Under the pieces are notes generated by a model. It worked only from the letters and a program-made list of their open reading frames with translations, searched no databases and was not told where the DNA came from. From Actinomyces gaoshouyii (GTDB lineage: Bacteria; Actinomycetota; Actinomycetes; Actinomycetales; Actinomycetaceae): a stretch of DNA of 64,000 bases. Of the stretch, positions 1 through 8,523 are shown in pieces (within the stretch, counting starts at the first letter, position 1; every line of letters starts with the position of its first letter). The DNA lies in contig NZ_MVIV01000010.1 in assembly GCF_002072175.1 (NCBI RefSeq), positions 1 through 64,000 on the forward strand. Reading direction: 5' to 3'. Position numbers and translations under genes: made by a program.

Positions 1-50
1 GAGACCGGTCCGCGGACCGGTCTCGCTCCTATTTTCAACCGGTCTCGCTC
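1..50. repeat. 24-bp perfect palindrome plus repeated 13-mer
   Basis: Positions 1-24 form a perfect inverted repeat (12-bp arms, no loop). A 13-mer (accggtctcgctc) occurs at 16-28 and again at 38-50. The block lies just downstream of the leftmost minus-strand gene, so it may be a terminator or a protein-binding site. There is no clear T-run, and the window edge cuts the context. Confidence 0.5.
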
Positions 51-72
51 ATAAGATATGCGAATGGGAGGA

Positions 73-633
73 TCAGGCGCTGGAGGACTGATCCTGCGCG
101 TCGAGGCGGCGCTGAATGGGCTTGGGGATGAGCGACTCATGCGCCTTGGCGAAGCCGTAGAGCCAGCGCCAGCCACCGAGCACCGCTACGAGCAGCACTC
201 CCGTCATGACTGCCCATGACGCCAGTCCCGCGCCACCGACGGCCAGGATGCGCATGACCGTCCACGCACCCCACGCCACAGCGACGATGGCACCGCCCTC
301 CGGCCAGGGCCTCTCGAGGTGGTGCTCGCGCCCGCGCAACAGCGCCCATGCGCATACCCAGGCGATCACCACGGCAATGGCTCCCTGCGCCAGCGCCATC
401 GGGATCGCGTCGAGTTCATGCGCCCCGGCGGCTCCCAGCACCGCCACCATCACGGCGCCGACGGCGTCTGCGGGCAGGACGAGCCACCAGCGCGTGAGCC
501 GGCCACGGGTCCAGGGGCAGTCGACGCCGTCGGGAACAGCCGGCGACCAATCGATTCGGCCACCCACCCCGGCAGCTGATGAGGAGGGGGCGCCCTCGAC
601 CGGACCCGCGGCAGCAGCCCCTCGCTCGCTCAT
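73..633 (-). CDS. DUF3054-like integral membrane protein
   Basis: A 186-residue protein with a disordered, Ala/Gly-rich N-terminus (about 1-45) and four hydrophobic segments between about 50 and 165. The spacing of the segments and the conserved-looking D, HE, ERPW, MR and GWRWLYG positions resemble the actinobacterial DUF3054 family, whose function is unknown. The start at 633 was preferred over the ATG at 642 because it gives an ATGA overlap with the stop of the upstream MBL-fold gene, so translation is probably coupled. The gene is last in a murI-MBL-DUF3054 set. The family assignment rests on pattern recall only. Confidence 0.65.
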   Translation of the reverse strand: MSERGAAAAGPVEGAPSSSAAGVGGRIDWSPAVPDGVDCPWTRGRLTRWWLVLPADAVGAVMVAVLGAAGAHELDAIPMALAQGAIAVVIAWVCAWALLRGREHHLERPWPEGGAIVAVAWGAWTVMRILAVGGAGLASWAVMTGVLLVAVLGGWRWLYGFAKAHESLIPKPIQRRLDAQDQSSSA

Positions 634-1436
634 AGCTCCCACACCATCGAGCTCATGGCGGCGTCCACCGGGCCCGAATAGGCGCGGCGGGCCTCAGCCA
701 GCGGGATGGCGGGATCCGTCCAGGGCTGGATGTGGGTGAGGATCAGGCGCCCCACGTGCCCCTCCGCGGCGAGCTCGCCGGCGCGCAGGCCGGTCAGGTG
801 CATGCCGCGCACGGTCTCCCCGCCCTCCACGAAGGCGGCCTCGGACAGGAGCAGGTCGACGCCGTCGGCCATGGCCGTCATGCCCTCGCAGGAGTCGGTG
901 TCCCCAGTGAAGGCCATGGTGACGATGCGCGATCCGTCCTCGCTGGGACCCTCGATCCGGTAGCCGTAAGCCTCCACCGGGTGCAGCGAGGTGTACGGCG
1001 TGATCGTCATGGGGCCCACGCGAACGGGGCGACCCGGGGTGACGGTGCGAATGTCGAACTCGGTGCGGTAGTCCTCGTCGGTCTTCTCCGTGCCGTCGAC
1101 GCCGCGAAGGCGCTCCAGCAGGTTGGAGGGCCCGAGGGTGAGCACAGGCCCGAGGGGGCCGGTGGGGTTCCAGCGGCGGTAGACGTGCATACCGACGAGG
1201 TCGGCCATGTGGTCGGCATGGCAATGGGAGATGCAGATGGCGTCGAGGTCGGCGGGGTCCACATGGTTGAGGAGGCGTCCCATCGAGCCCGGGCCGAGGT
1301 CCAGGATGACGGACCAGGTGTGTTCGGCCCCCACGGGGCCCAAGGGGTCACCGCCGCTGGCCTGCACCAGGTAGGAGGAGGCGGAGGAGCCTGGTCCCGA
1401 CATGGAGCCGGAGCAGCCGATGATCGTGAGCCTCAT
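630..1436 (-). CDS. MBL-fold metallohydrolase, probable cyclic-nucleotide phosphodiesterase
   Basis: A 268-residue metallo-beta-lactamase-fold protein. The di-metal site H-x-H-x-D-H ([11 protein letters not shown]) is near residues 66-76, with further candidate ligands in [13 protein letters not shown] and THIQPW. The order murI then MBL protein matches Mycobacterium tuberculosis Rv1338-Rv1339, and Rv1339 has been reported as an atypical class II cAMP phosphodiesterase. Cyclic nucleotide hydrolysis is therefore the best guess, but the substrate is inferred. The ATG overlaps the murI stop by 4 bases and the stop overlaps the next gene's start, so the three genes are probably co-transcribed. 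Confidence 0.8.
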   Translation of the reverse strand: MRLTIIGCSGSMSGPGSSASSYLVQASGGDPLGPVGAEHTWSVILDLGPGSMGRLLNHVDPADLDAICISHCHADHMADLVGMHVYRRWNPTGPLGPVLTLGPSNLLERLRGVDGTEKTDEDYRTEFDIRTVTPGRPVRVGPMTITPYTSLHPVEAYGYRIEGPSEDGSRIVTMAFTGDTDSCEGMTAMADGVDLLLSEAAFVEGGETVRGMHLTGLRAGELAAEGHVGRLILTHIQPWTDPAIPLAEARRAYSGPVDAAMSSMVWEL

Positions 1437-2353
1437 GCGCTCTCCTCGTCAGAGACGGCGGCAACGGGCACCGTCCGGCGGGCGCCCACGGGCCGACCAG
1501 CATGCTCGGCCCCCTCAGCCCGCGCGTCCCGCTCCGACGACGCCGGGCGGGCGGCGCGGGTGACCTCCCCGACTTCGGGGCCGAGGAATCGGCGTGCGAG
1601 CACGGCGAAGGCCTCCGGGTCCCCCGTGGAGCGGAAGTCGTGGCGGGGGGCGGGGGCGCCCGGGTCACGGAGCAGGTCGCCCGCGGCCAGGGCCCGGTAG
1701 ACATCCTTGGCCGTCTCGTCGGAGGAGGCCACGAGCCGCACGTCCTCCCCCATGACGTAGGAGATGGGGCCCACGAGCAGCGGGTAATGCGTGCAACCGA
1801 GGATGAGGGTGTCCACCCCGGCGTCGCGCACCGGCGCCAGGTACTGCTCGGCAACCCCGAGCGCCTCGGGGCCCGTGGTCACGCCTCTCTCGGCGAGGTC
1901 GACGAAGCGAGGGCATGCCTGGCTGATGAGCTCGACCCCTGGAACGGCGCCGAGGGCGTCGGAGTAGGCGCTCGAGTTCACGGTGCCCTGGGTGGCGATG
2001 AGGCCGATACGGCCGTTGCGGGTGACGCGGGCGGCCGCGCGAGCAGCCGGGTGGATCACTTCGATGACGGGCACGCCCTTGCCCAGCGTGTATCGGGCAC
2101 GGGCATCGTGGAGCACGGCCGCCGACGCCGTGTTGCAGGCGATGACGAGGAGCTTGACGCCGGAATCAACGAGCTCGTCCATCACCCCCAGGGCGAGGGC
2201 GCGCACCTCGTCGATGGGACGCGGCCCATAGGGGGTGTTCGCGGTATCGCCGATGTAGAGGATCCTCTCCCCCGGGAGCTGGTCCAGGACGGCGCGCGCC
2301 ACTGTGAGCCCGCCAACCCCGGAGTCGAACATTCCGATGGCGGCGTCATTCAT
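1433..2353 (-). CDS. murI: glutamate racemase MurI
   Basis: Interconverts L- and D-glutamate in the cytoplasm, supplying D-Glu for peptidoglycan. The 306-residue protein has the Asp/Ser motif [10 protein letters not shown] at residues 9-18, the first catalytic cysteine in CNTASA near 73 and the second in GCTHYPLL near 186, so the cofactor-independent two-cysteine mechanism is intact. A roughly 40-residue C-terminal tail is Ala/Arg-rich and looks disordered. The start at 2353 has no Shine-Dalgarno sequence but has a -10-like hexamer 7 bases upstream, suggesting its own leaderless transcript despite following DUF2017. Confidence 0.95.
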   Translation of the reverse strand: MNDAAIGMFDSGVGGLTVARAVLDQLPGERILYIGDTANTPYGPRPIDEVRALALGVMDELVDSGVKLLVIACNTASAAVLHDARARYTLGKGVPVIEVIHPAARAAARVTRNGRIGLIATQGTVNSSAYSDALGAVPGVELISQACPRFVDLAERGVTTGPEALGVAEQYLAPVRDAGVDTLILGCTHYPLLVGPISYVMGEDVRLVASSDETAKDVYRALAAGDLLRDPGAPAPRHDFRSTGDPEAFAVLARRFLGPEVGEVTRAARPASSERDARAEGAEHAGRPVGARRTVPVAAVSDEESA

Positions 2354-2360
2354 GGACCCG

Positions 2361-2366
2361 AGACTA
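2361..2366 (-). promoter_or_regulatory. -10 element of leaderless murI promoter
   Basis: TAGTCT on the minus strand lies 7 bases before the murI ATG, which places the expected transcription start at the start codon. No convincing -35 is visible. Confidence 0.5.
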
Positions 2367-2374
2367 TGCGGCGC

Positions 2375-2938
2375 TCAGTCCCCCAGGAGCCCCGAGACCA
2401 GTGATTCCTGCCACCAGGTGAGCATGGTGTAGAGGATCGCCGCCGCATGACGCTCTCTGACCTGCGGATCCGCGCTCCCGCTCGGCATCGAGTCGGCGAG
2501 GGAGTGAATCGCCTCCGCGGCCTCGGGGCTGTCGATCCCCAGGCGCCGGGCGAGCAGGAGGCGGGCGTCATTGAGCGCCCCCAGCCACGCACCCTCGGCG
2601 CCCGCCGGCACCCGGACAGCGCCACCGGTCCCGGAGGGGGCCAGGAGCTCGGCGACCGCGTCGCGGGACCGGGAGTCCTTGAGACCGCGCAAGTCGTCTC
2701 GACTGCGAGCGGAGATGGCGACGGCGATCTCCGGGTCCTCCGAGGCGTCGGGCAGGAGGGCTTCGCGGGCGAGGGCGGCCTCCGCCCGGAGCGCCCGGTC
2801 CGCGGAGGTCTCGGCAGGGTGGTCGTCGTCGGCGCGCAGGACGGTGGTGACCTGCAGGAGAAGGCCTGCCAGGGCCTCGCGCTCCCAGGCCTCCAACTGG
2901 CTCTCCCATCCGCCATCGACGGCGGCGAAGGCCTTCAT
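2375..2938 (-). CDS. DUF2017 family protein
   Basis: A 187-residue, largely helical soluble protein beginning MKAFAAVDGGWES. It matches the actinobacterial DUF2017 family by its position directly after clpS, its length, and the C-terminal pattern WLGALNDARLLLARRLGI followed by LYTMLTWWQESL. Molecular function is unknown. The start at 2938 gives an ATGA overlap with the clpS stop; the longer open frame upstream is a shadow of clpS. The ClpS coupling suggests a link to Clp proteolysis, but that is inference. Confidence 0.8.
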   Translation of the reverse strand: MKAFAAVDGGWESQLEAWEREALAGLLLQVTTVLRADDDHPAETSADRALRAEAALAREALLPDASEDPEIAVAISARSRDDLRGLKDSRSRDAVAELLAPSGTGGAVRVPAGAEGAWLGALNDARLLLARRLGIDSPEAAEAIHSLADSMPSGSADPQVRERHAAAILYTMLTWWQESLVSGLLGD

Positions 2939-3258
2939 CGGTCCTCTCCCCCGCCCTCGGACAGGTCGACCAGGGGCTCGATGGTGGCGCGCAGCCCGTA
3001 GGAGTGCATGGCGACGACATCGGCCTCCATGCGGACGCGCTCGCCGCGGGAGACGGTGGCCCGGCCGGTCATGTGGACCTGCATCATCAAATGGGCGGCC
3101 TTGGACCGTGGGTAGCCGAAGTAGCTGGCGAAGACCCAGGTGACGTAGTCCATGGTGTTGATGGGGTCGTCGTGGACGACGGTGGCCCACAGGCGGTGGG
3201 CGCTGGTGCGCTCATCCACTTGGATGATCGGTTCCGCGACCGGCACAGCGGGGCTCAT
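2935..3258 (-). CDS. clpS: ATP-dependent Clp protease adaptor ClpS
   Basis: A 107-residue adaptor that delivers N-degron substrates to ClpAP or ClpCP. A flexible tail of about 20 residues precedes the core, which contains VVHDDPINTMDYV and the helix HLMMQVHMTGRA. These form the ClpS substrate pocket and Clp ATPase contact surface in the family. It is the first gene of a minus-strand run with DUF2017 and diverges from pncB across a 64-base promoter region. No clear Shine-Dalgarno sequence is seen, and a TACGCG hexamer 6 bases upstream is only a weak -10. Confidence 0.93.
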   Translation of the reverse strand: MSPAVPVAEPIIQVDERTSAHRLWATVVHDDPINTMDYVTWVFASYFGYPRSKAAHLMMQVHMTGRATVSRGERVRMEADVVAMHSYGLRATIEPLVDLSEGGGEDR

Positions 3259-3310
3259 GCTGGCCGCGTAGCCGGAGGCGGCGGGTATGCGGCGCGCATT
3301 CGGTTCGGGC

Positions 3311-3316
3311 TAGGTT
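3311..3316 (+). promoter_or_regulatory. -10 element of leaderless pncB promoter
   Basis: TAGGTT sits exactly 6 bases before the pncB ATG, with no ribosome binding site between them. This fits transcription starting at or within a base of the start codon. Confidence 0.55.
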
Positions 3317-3322
3317 GTTGTC

Positions 3323-4723
3323 ATGACGATCACGCCCGGCGATCTACCCGCCTCGCCGCCCACTGCGCTGTCGACCTCCCTCATGACCGACATGTACGAG
3401 CTCACCATGCTCCAGTCGGCGCTGCGGGCGGGCACGGCGGAGCGCGAGAGCGTCTTCGAGCTATTCGGTCGCAAGCTGCCCGCCTCCCGGCGCTTCGGCG
3501 TGGTGGCGGGAACGGGGCGCCTCCTGGACGCCGTCGAGTCCTTCGCCTTCACCTCCGAGCAGATCGACTTCCTGCACCGCGCAGGGGTCGTCGACGACGC
3601 TACGCTGGACTTCCTGCGCGATTACCGCTTCCGAGGCACGATCCGAGGCTACGCGGAGGGCGAGTGCTACGTGGCGGGCTCCCCCCTGCTCACCGTGGAG
3701 GGCACGTTCGCGGAGGCCTGCATCATCGAGACTCTCGCCCTGTCGATCTACAACTACGACTGCGCGGTGGCCTCCGCGGCCTCGCGCATGACGATCGCCG
3801 CGCACGGGCGCCCCTGCGCTGACTTCGGGGCGCGCCGTGCGCATGAGGAGGCGGCCATCGCGGCGGCGAGGGCGGCCATCGTCGGCGGGTTCACAGCGAC
3901 CTCCAACCTGGAGGCGGGCATGCGCTACGGGATCCCCACGGTGGGGACCTCCGCGCACTCCTTCACCCTCCTGCACGACAGCGAGGAGGAGGCCTTCGCC
4001 GCACAGATCGCCTCGCTGGGCACAGGCACAACGATCCTCGTGGACACCTACGACATCGCCATGGGCGTGGAGAGGGCGGTCAAGGCCGCCCGGGCCGCTG
4101 GCGGGGAGCTCGGCGCGGTGCGCCTGGACTCGGGCGACCTCGTGGCCGAGGCCTTCAAAGTGCGCGCGCAGCTGGACGCCCTGGGCGCGACCACCACCAG
4201 GATCACGGTGACGAACGACCTCGATGAGCACGCGATCGCCGCGCTCGGCGCCGCGCCCGTGGACTCCTACGGGGTCGGCACGAAGCTCGTGACGGGCTCG
4301 GGACGCCCGACGGCGGCCCTGGTCTACAAGCTCGTGGAGCGCCGGGGGGCCGACGGCGAGATGGCGGAGGTCGCGAAGTTCTCCTCGGGCGGGAAGTCGA
4401 CAGTGGGCGGCCGCAAGTGGGCGGGCCGTGTCATCGACGGCGCGGGCACCGCCACCGAGGAGCTGCTCGTCTCAGCGCGCACCGAGGCCGAGGGCCTGGC
4501 GGCACTGGCCGAGGCGGGGGCGCGCCCCCTGCAGGTGCCGCTCGTCGTCGACGGGGAGATCGTGGAGGAGCACCGGGGGGAGGGCGCGCTGGCCGCCGCC
4601 GCGGAGCGCCACCAGGTCTCGCGCGCGGAACTGCCCTACGAGGCGTGGCGGCTCAGCGACGGCGATGCCGCGATCCCAACCCGCTATCTCGACCTCGACG
4701 GCCGCACCGCCACCCGTCGCTGA
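3323..4723 (+). CDS. pncB: nicotinate phosphoribosyltransferase
   Basis: Condenses nicotinate with PRPP, with ATP hydrolysis, to give nicotinate mononucleotide in the NAD salvage (Preiss-Handler) pathway. The 466-residue protein starts its domain with LMTDMYELTMLQSAL, has the family histidine in TSAHSFTLLH near residue 210, and has the phosphoribosyl-binding VRLDSGDLV near 265, followed by GVGTKL and KFSSGGKSTVGGRK. Length fits the bacterial family. It is a single-gene unit, divergent from clpS and convergent with the helicase. Confidence 0.95.
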   Translation: MTITPGDLPASPPTALSTSLMTDMYELTMLQSALRAGTAERESVFELFGRKLPASRRFGVVAGTGRLLDAVESFAFTSEQIDFLHRAGVVDDATLDFLRDYRFRGTIRGYAEGECYVAGSPLLTVEGTFAEACIIETLALSIYNYDCAVASAASRMTIAAHGRPCADFGARRAHEEAAIAAARAAIVGGFTATSNLEAGMRYGIPTVGTSAHSFTLLHDSEEEAFAAQIASLGTGTTILVDTYDIAMGVERAVKAARAAGGELGAVRLDSGDLVAEAFKVRAQLDALGATTTRITVTNDLDEHAIAALGAAPVDSYGVGTKLVTGSGRPTAALVYKLVERRGADGEMAEVAKFSSGGKSTVGGRKWAGRVIDGAGTATEELLVSARTEAEGLAALAEAGARPLQVPLVVDGEIVEEHRGEGALAAAAERHQVSRAELPYEAWRLSDGDAAIPTRYLDLDGRTATRR

Positions 4724-4791
4724 GGCTCCGAGCCGCCCGCGCTGTCCGCCGGCGTCGCCCCTCCCCGTCAGCCCAGCGCCCCGGGCCTTGC

Positions 4792-6609
4792 TCAGCGCTT
4801 GCCGACGAACCAGCGGCGCAGGGTGCCCACGCGCTTCTCGATCTGCTCAGTGGTGGCCTGCGCGACCTCCGGCCCCCCGCACACGCGGCGCAACTCGTTG
4901 TGGACGGCCCCGTGGGGCTGACCGGAGCGTCGGGCCCAGGCGGACACGAGTGAGCTGAGCTCCTTGCGGGCGGCGGCGCGCTTACGGGCGTCATCGACTC
5001 CCGAGTTGGCGCGGCGCTGAGCGGCAGCGGCGGCCTGGCATTTCTGAGACTTGATCTGCTTGTCCTGGCGGGCCCGTAGCAGGGCGGTGACCTGCTCGGG
5101 CTCGAGCAACCCGGGCAGGCCCAGGTAGTCCTGCTCCTCCACGGAGCCGACCATGGCACCGGTGCCGAACTCGCCGCCGTCGAAGAGGACACGATCGAAC
5201 TCAGCGGTGGAGTTCATGGCCTCGAAGGCGCCGAAAAGGTCGTCCGCGGCCCTCTCCTCCTTGTTGGCCTCGGCGATGAGGCGGTCCTCCGGGGAGCCGA
5301 AGACCTCGTCCTCGTTGGAGCGCGGCTTGCCGAGAACATGGTCGCGGGCGACCTCCATCTCATTGGCCAGGCCCAGCAGCGGGGTCACCGAGGGAAGAAA
5401 CACACTCGCCGTCTCGCCGCGCGCCCGCGAGCGAACGAAGCGCCCGACGGCCTGGGCGAAGAACAGCGGCGTGGAGGTGGAGGTCGCGTAGACGCCAACG
5501 GCCAGGCGCGGGACGTCCACGCCCTCGGAGACCATGCGCACGGCCACCATCCAGCGGTCGGTGGACTCGGCGAAGGCCTCGATACGACTGGAGGCACCCG
5601 AATCATCGGACAGGACCACGGTGGGCGCCTCCCCAGTGATCGCGGCCAGCTGGCGGGCGTAGGCGCGGGCGCGCTGCTGGTCGGTGGCGATGACCAGGCC
5701 GCCGGCGTCGGGCACCTGGCGGCGCACCTCGCTCAAGCGCTGATCCGCGGCGGCCAGCACTGCGGGGATCCACTCCCCCTTGGGATCCAGGGCGGTGCGC
5801 CAGGCCTGGGCCTCGAGGTCCTTGGTCAGAGGCTCACCCAGGCGCGCGGCGACCTCATCCCCGGTGCGCGTGCGCCAGCGCATCTCGCCCGAGTAGGACA
5901 TGAACATGACCGGGCGGACGACGCCGTCGCGCAGGGCATCGGAGTAGCCGTAGGAGTAGTCGGCCTTGGACCGCTTGATGCCCCCGGCCTCCTCGGCGTA
6001 GGTGACGAAGGGGATGGGGGAATCATCGGAGCGGAAGGGCGTCCCGGTCAGTGCCAGGCGGCGCCGGGCGGGGCTGAAGGCCTCGCGGATGGCGTCGCCC
6101 CAGCTCAGGGCGTCGCCGCCATGGTGGATCTCGTCGAGGATGACGAGGGTGCGGATGGAGTCGGTGCGGGCGCGGTGCAGCGCGGGGTTGGCGGCGACCT
6201 GCGCGTATGTGAGGGCGACGCCGTCGAACCGCGATCCGAGCGCCCCCTGCCCGTTGGAGTAGGAGGGGTCGATGTGGATGCCGACCTTCGCGGCGGCCTC
6301 CGCCCACTGGAACTTCAGGTGCTCGGTGGGGCACACGATCGTCATCTTGTGGGCCTCGCCGAGTCGCAGGAGCTCGACGGCGATCCGCAGGGCGAAGGTG
6401 GTCTTGCCGGCTCCCGGTGTGGCCACGGCCAGGAAGTCCTGCGGCATGGCGTTCATGTACTTCTCGAGGGCGGCGGCCTGCCAGGCGCGCAGGGAGCGCG
6501 TCGTGCCCCAGGCGGCGCGCTGCGGGTAGGCCGGGGAGAGGTGCTCCGCGGCGAAGATCGAGGGCTGGGTCGGGTTGTGCTGGGCCTGGCTCCCGCGCGC
6601 GGGGCTCAC
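4792..6609 (-). CDS. DEAD/DEAH-box superfamily 2 helicase
   Basis: A 605-residue helicase of the SSL2/RadD-like group. Motif I (TPGAGKT) is near residue 63, motif II (DEIHHG) near 161, motif III-like LTGTPFRSDD follows, and motif VI (QAVGRFVRSR) is near 388. The C-terminal third is charged and lacks a recognised domain. The GTG start at 6609 was chosen because it overlaps the DUF3039 stop (GTGA). The open frame continues upstream to 6756 only as a shadow. A DNA repair or nucleic-acid remodelling role is likely, but the substrate is unknown. Confidence 0.88.
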   Translation of the reverse strand: MSPARGSQAQHNPTQPSIFAAEHLSPAYPQRAAWGTTRSLRAWQAAALEKYMNAMPQDFLAVATPGAGKTTFALRIAVELLRLGEAHKMTIVCPTEHLKFQWAEAAAKVGIHIDPSYSNGQGALGSRFDGVALTYAQVAANPALHRARTDSIRTLVILDEIHHGGDALSWGDAIREAFSPARRRLALTGTPFRSDDSPIPFVTYAEEAGGIKRSKADYSYGYSDALRDGVVRPVMFMSYSGEMRWRTRTGDEVAARLGEPLTKDLEAQAWRTALDPKGEWIPAVLAAADQRLSEVRRQVPDAGGLVIATDQQRARAYARQLAAITGEAPTVVLSDDSGASSRIEAFAESTDRWMVAVRMVSEGVDVPRLAVGVYATSTSTPLFFAQAVGRFVRSRARGETASVFLPSVTPLLGLANEMEVARDHVLGKPRSNEDEVFGSPEDRLIAEANKEERAADDLFGAFEAMNSTAEFDRVLFDGGEFGTGAMVGSVEEQDYLGLPGLLEPEQVTALLRARQDKQIKSQKCQAAAAAQRRANSGVDDARKRAAARKELSSLVSAWARRSGQPHGAVHNELRRVCGGPEVAQATTEQIEKRVGTLRRWFVGKR

Positions 6610-6965
6610 TGACCACCCCGCCCGAAGGGGAAGCGCGGGCGGCGCGGGCCTCCTGCGCCCCCGCCGTCGGAGCGCATGGACTCCATGATTTCCTTGCAGG
6701 TGGGGCACACAGGGTACTTCGACGGGTCGCGGCCGGGGGTCCACACCTTGCCGCACAGGGCGACGACGGGGCGGCCGGTGGCGGCAGCGGCGGCGATCTT
6801 GTCCTTGCGCACGTAATGGGCGAAGCGGTCGGCGTCGCCGTCGTCCGTGGACTGCAGCTCCTCGCGCTCCAGGACGGCCGTGCCGACGGAGCGCCCGGGC
6901 TCGGCGCCCGGGTCCGCGGGGCTACCGGGATCGGCGGGATCGGAGCTCATGCGGGGAAGGATCAT
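6606..6965 (-). CDS. DUF3039 family protein, possible zinc ribbon
   Basis: A 119-residue protein of the actinobacterial DUF3039 family, usually found beside this helicase. The core contains DRFAHYVRKDKI, then VVALCGKVW and CPTCKEIM. The three visible cysteines plus a histidine could bind zinc. The N-terminus (1-40) and the Arg/Gly-rich C-terminus look disordered. It overlaps the helicase by 4 bases, so the two are translationally coupled. Function is unknown. Confidence 0.85.
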   Translation of the reverse strand: MILPRMSSDPADPGSPADPGAEPGRSVGTAVLEREELQSTDDGDADRFAHYVRKDKIAAAAATGRPVVALCGKVWTPGRDPSKYPVCPTCKEIMESMRSDGGGAGGPRRPRFPFGRGGQ

Positions 6966-6971
6966 GCGGCC

Positions 6972-6977
6972 AGTCTA
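6972..6977 (-). promoter_or_regulatory. -10 element of leaderless DUF3039-helicase promoter
   Basis: TAGACT on the minus strand is 6 bases before the ATG at 6965, with no Shine-Dalgarno sequence between. It would drive the DUF3039-helicase pair. Confidence 0.55.
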
Positions 6978-7065
6978 GGCCCACCCCCGGGTGCGCTCCG
7001 GGCCGGTGGCCTGTGCGATTGCTCGCCCGCCCCCACTCCCTTCCCCCCTCTTTCATCGAGACCGG

Positions 7066-7809
7066 TCAGGGGCGGGCAGCGGTGAGGAGGGAGGCGGCGG
7101 CGGGGTCGACCAGGACGAGAGCGTCGGGGTGGTTCTGCATGACGGTGCAGGGCCAATCGACACTGACCTCGCCCTCGACGAGCCGGCGAATGGCCTCGGC
7201 CTTGCCCGCCCCGGTGGCGATGAGGACGAGCTTCCTGGCCTTCATGATGGTCCCCAGGCCCTGGGTGATGCAGTGCGTGGGGACGGCGTCGATATCGCCG
7301 TCGAAGAAGCGGGCGTTGTCACGGCGGGTCTGCTCGGTCAGGACATCGACGTGCGTGGGCGAGTCCAGCGGCCCACCGGGCTCGTTGAAGGCGATGTGCC
7401 CGTCGGAGCCGATGCCCAGGATCTGCAGGTCGCAGTAGCCGGCTCGCGCCATCTGGCGCTCGTAATCGGCGCAGGCGGCCTGGAGGTCGTCGGCCAGGGC
7501 ATCCGGGCCGTGGAGGGCGCCGGGGCGCATGTCGACGCGGGAACGCAGGTGACGCTCCATGAAGGTGGCGTAGCGCTCGGGGTGGCCCTCGGGCAGGCCC
7601 ACGTACTCATCGAGCATGAAGCCGGTGACTTCCGCGAAGGACAGCCGCCCCGCGGCGCAGCGGCGGACGAGCTCATCGTAGAGGGGCAGCGGGCTGGAGC
7701 CGGTGGCGGTGCCCAGGACGGCGTCCGGCTTGGTGGTCAGCAGTTCCTCGATGGCGTCGGCAGCGCGCTCGGCGATGGCCTCGGGCGTGTTCAGGATGAC
7801 GAGCTCCAT
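7066..7809 (-). CDS. nagB: glucosamine-6-phosphate deaminase NagB
   Basis: Converts glucosamine-6-phosphate to fructose-6-phosphate and ammonia, the last step joining sialic acid and GlcNAc breakdown to glycolysis. The 247-residue protein shows the phosphate-binding GTATGSSPLPLYDEL, the DEYVGLP motif, the catalytic-region GIGSDGHIAFNEPG and the ATGAGKAEAI loop. A GAGGAGAG ribosome binding site precedes the ATG. It has its own promoter and is separated from the nan genes by the HU gene. No nagA is nearby, so the deacetylase must be elsewhere. Confidence 0.95.
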   Translation of the reverse strand: MELVILNTPEAIAERAADAIEELLTTKPDAVLGTATGSSPLPLYDELVRRCAAGRLSFAEVTGFMLDEYVGLPEGHPERYATFMERHLRSRVDMRPGALHGPDALADDLQAACADYERQMARAGYCDLQILGIGSDGHIAFNEPGGPLDSPTHVDVLTEQTRRDNARFFDGDIDAVPTHCITQGLGTIMKARKLVLIATGAGKAEAIRRLVEGEVSVDWPCTVMQNHPDALVLVDPAAASLLTAARP

Positions 7810-7870
7810 GGTTGCTCTCCTCGATCAGTGGGGTCTCATGCGGGACGGGCGCCTGCGCGCTCCTGATCGA

Positions 7871-7876
7871 ATTGTA
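7871..7876 (-). promoter_or_regulatory. putative -10 of nagB promoter
   Basis: TACAAT on the minus strand lies in a short AT-rich patch about 60 bases upstream of nagB. No good -35 is seen at 16-18 bases. The heptad repeats of the nan promoters are absent here. Confidence 0.4.
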
Positions 7877-7945
7877 AAATATCCGATCATCAAACGTCGC
7901 GTTGAGCGGTCGCTGCCACAACACCCCCCTCCGGAGCGACAAGAA

Positions 7946-7976
7946 GGGGTGCGCCACCAACTCGGTGGCGCACCCC
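7946..7976 (-). terminator. rho-independent terminator after the HU gene
   Basis: A perfect 13-bp stem (7946-7958 with 7964-7976) and a 5-base loop, followed on the minus strand by TTCTTGTC. It lies about 60 bases after the HU stop and ends that transcript before the nagB promoter. Confidence 0.75.
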
Positions 7977-8036
7977 AGGGCGCCTGGGCGGCCTAGGGAC
8001 GGGATTCGCGCCCCCGCACCCTCAGTCGGGCTCAGC

Positions 8037-8321
8037 TCAGTTGTCGGCGACAGCCTTCTTGAGGGCCGAGCCCACTGTCAGCTTCACGCCGTAGCCCGCG
8101 GGGATCTGGATCTCCTCGCCGGTGCGGGGGTTGCGGCCAGTGCGGGCGGCGCGCTTGACGCGCTCCACACCCATCAGGCCCGTGATCTTGACAGCCTCGC
8201 CCTTCGAGACACTCTCAACGAGAACCTCCTGGAAGGCGGCGAGGAAGGCATCGGCATCGGTCTTCTTCAGATCGGTCTTGGCGGCGATGGCTGCGATGAG
8301 CTCGGTGCGGTTGACGGACAT
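8037..8321 (-). CDS. HU-family DNA-binding protein
   Basis: A 94-residue histone-like protein that bends and compacts DNA as a dimer. It matches HU over its full length: MSVNRTELIAAIAAKT at the start, and the beta-arm region VERVKRAARTGRNPRTGEEI. It lacks the long Lys/Ala-rich tail of mycobacterial HupB, so it is a plain short HU. An AGAGAGG ribosome binding site precedes the ATG. It has its own promoter and terminator, so it is probably independent of the flanking nan genes. Confidence 0.95.
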   Translation of the reverse strand: MSVNRTELIAAIAAKTDLKKTDADAFLAAFQEVLVESVSKGEAVKITGLMGVERVKRAARTGRNPRTGEEIQIPAGYGVKLTVGSALKKAVADN

Positions 8322-8376
8322 GTCTTGCCTCTCTGTCGTGGAGCGGCACCTCGGTTGGGTAGTGCCACTGGCCGCA

Positions 8377-8406
8377 ACGCTATGCGCAACTGAGGCGTTT
8401 TGTCAG
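8377..8406 (-). promoter_or_regulatory. HU gene promoter
   Basis: On the minus strand, CTGACA (8401-8406) and TAGCGT (8377-8382) are 18 bases apart, about 56 bases before the ATG. The region between nanE and the HU gene also holds the short inverted repeats CAACTGA/TCAGTTG and GCCGA/TCGGC. Confidence 0.5.
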
Positions 8407-8523
8407 TTGCTGAGCCGATTTTCGGCGTGTGACACACCAGATCAGCACCTCATTCACCCCGAAAGCCCCACGAGTCACAGGCATCCCGGTATGGCCTCCC
8501 ACCTGGGAATCCACTAGATGCGC

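Noticed and set aside
7810-7960. Riboswitch or DasR-type site before nagB
   Set aside because: No conserved glmS ribozyme, riboswitch fold or clear DasR palindrome could be recognised by eye.
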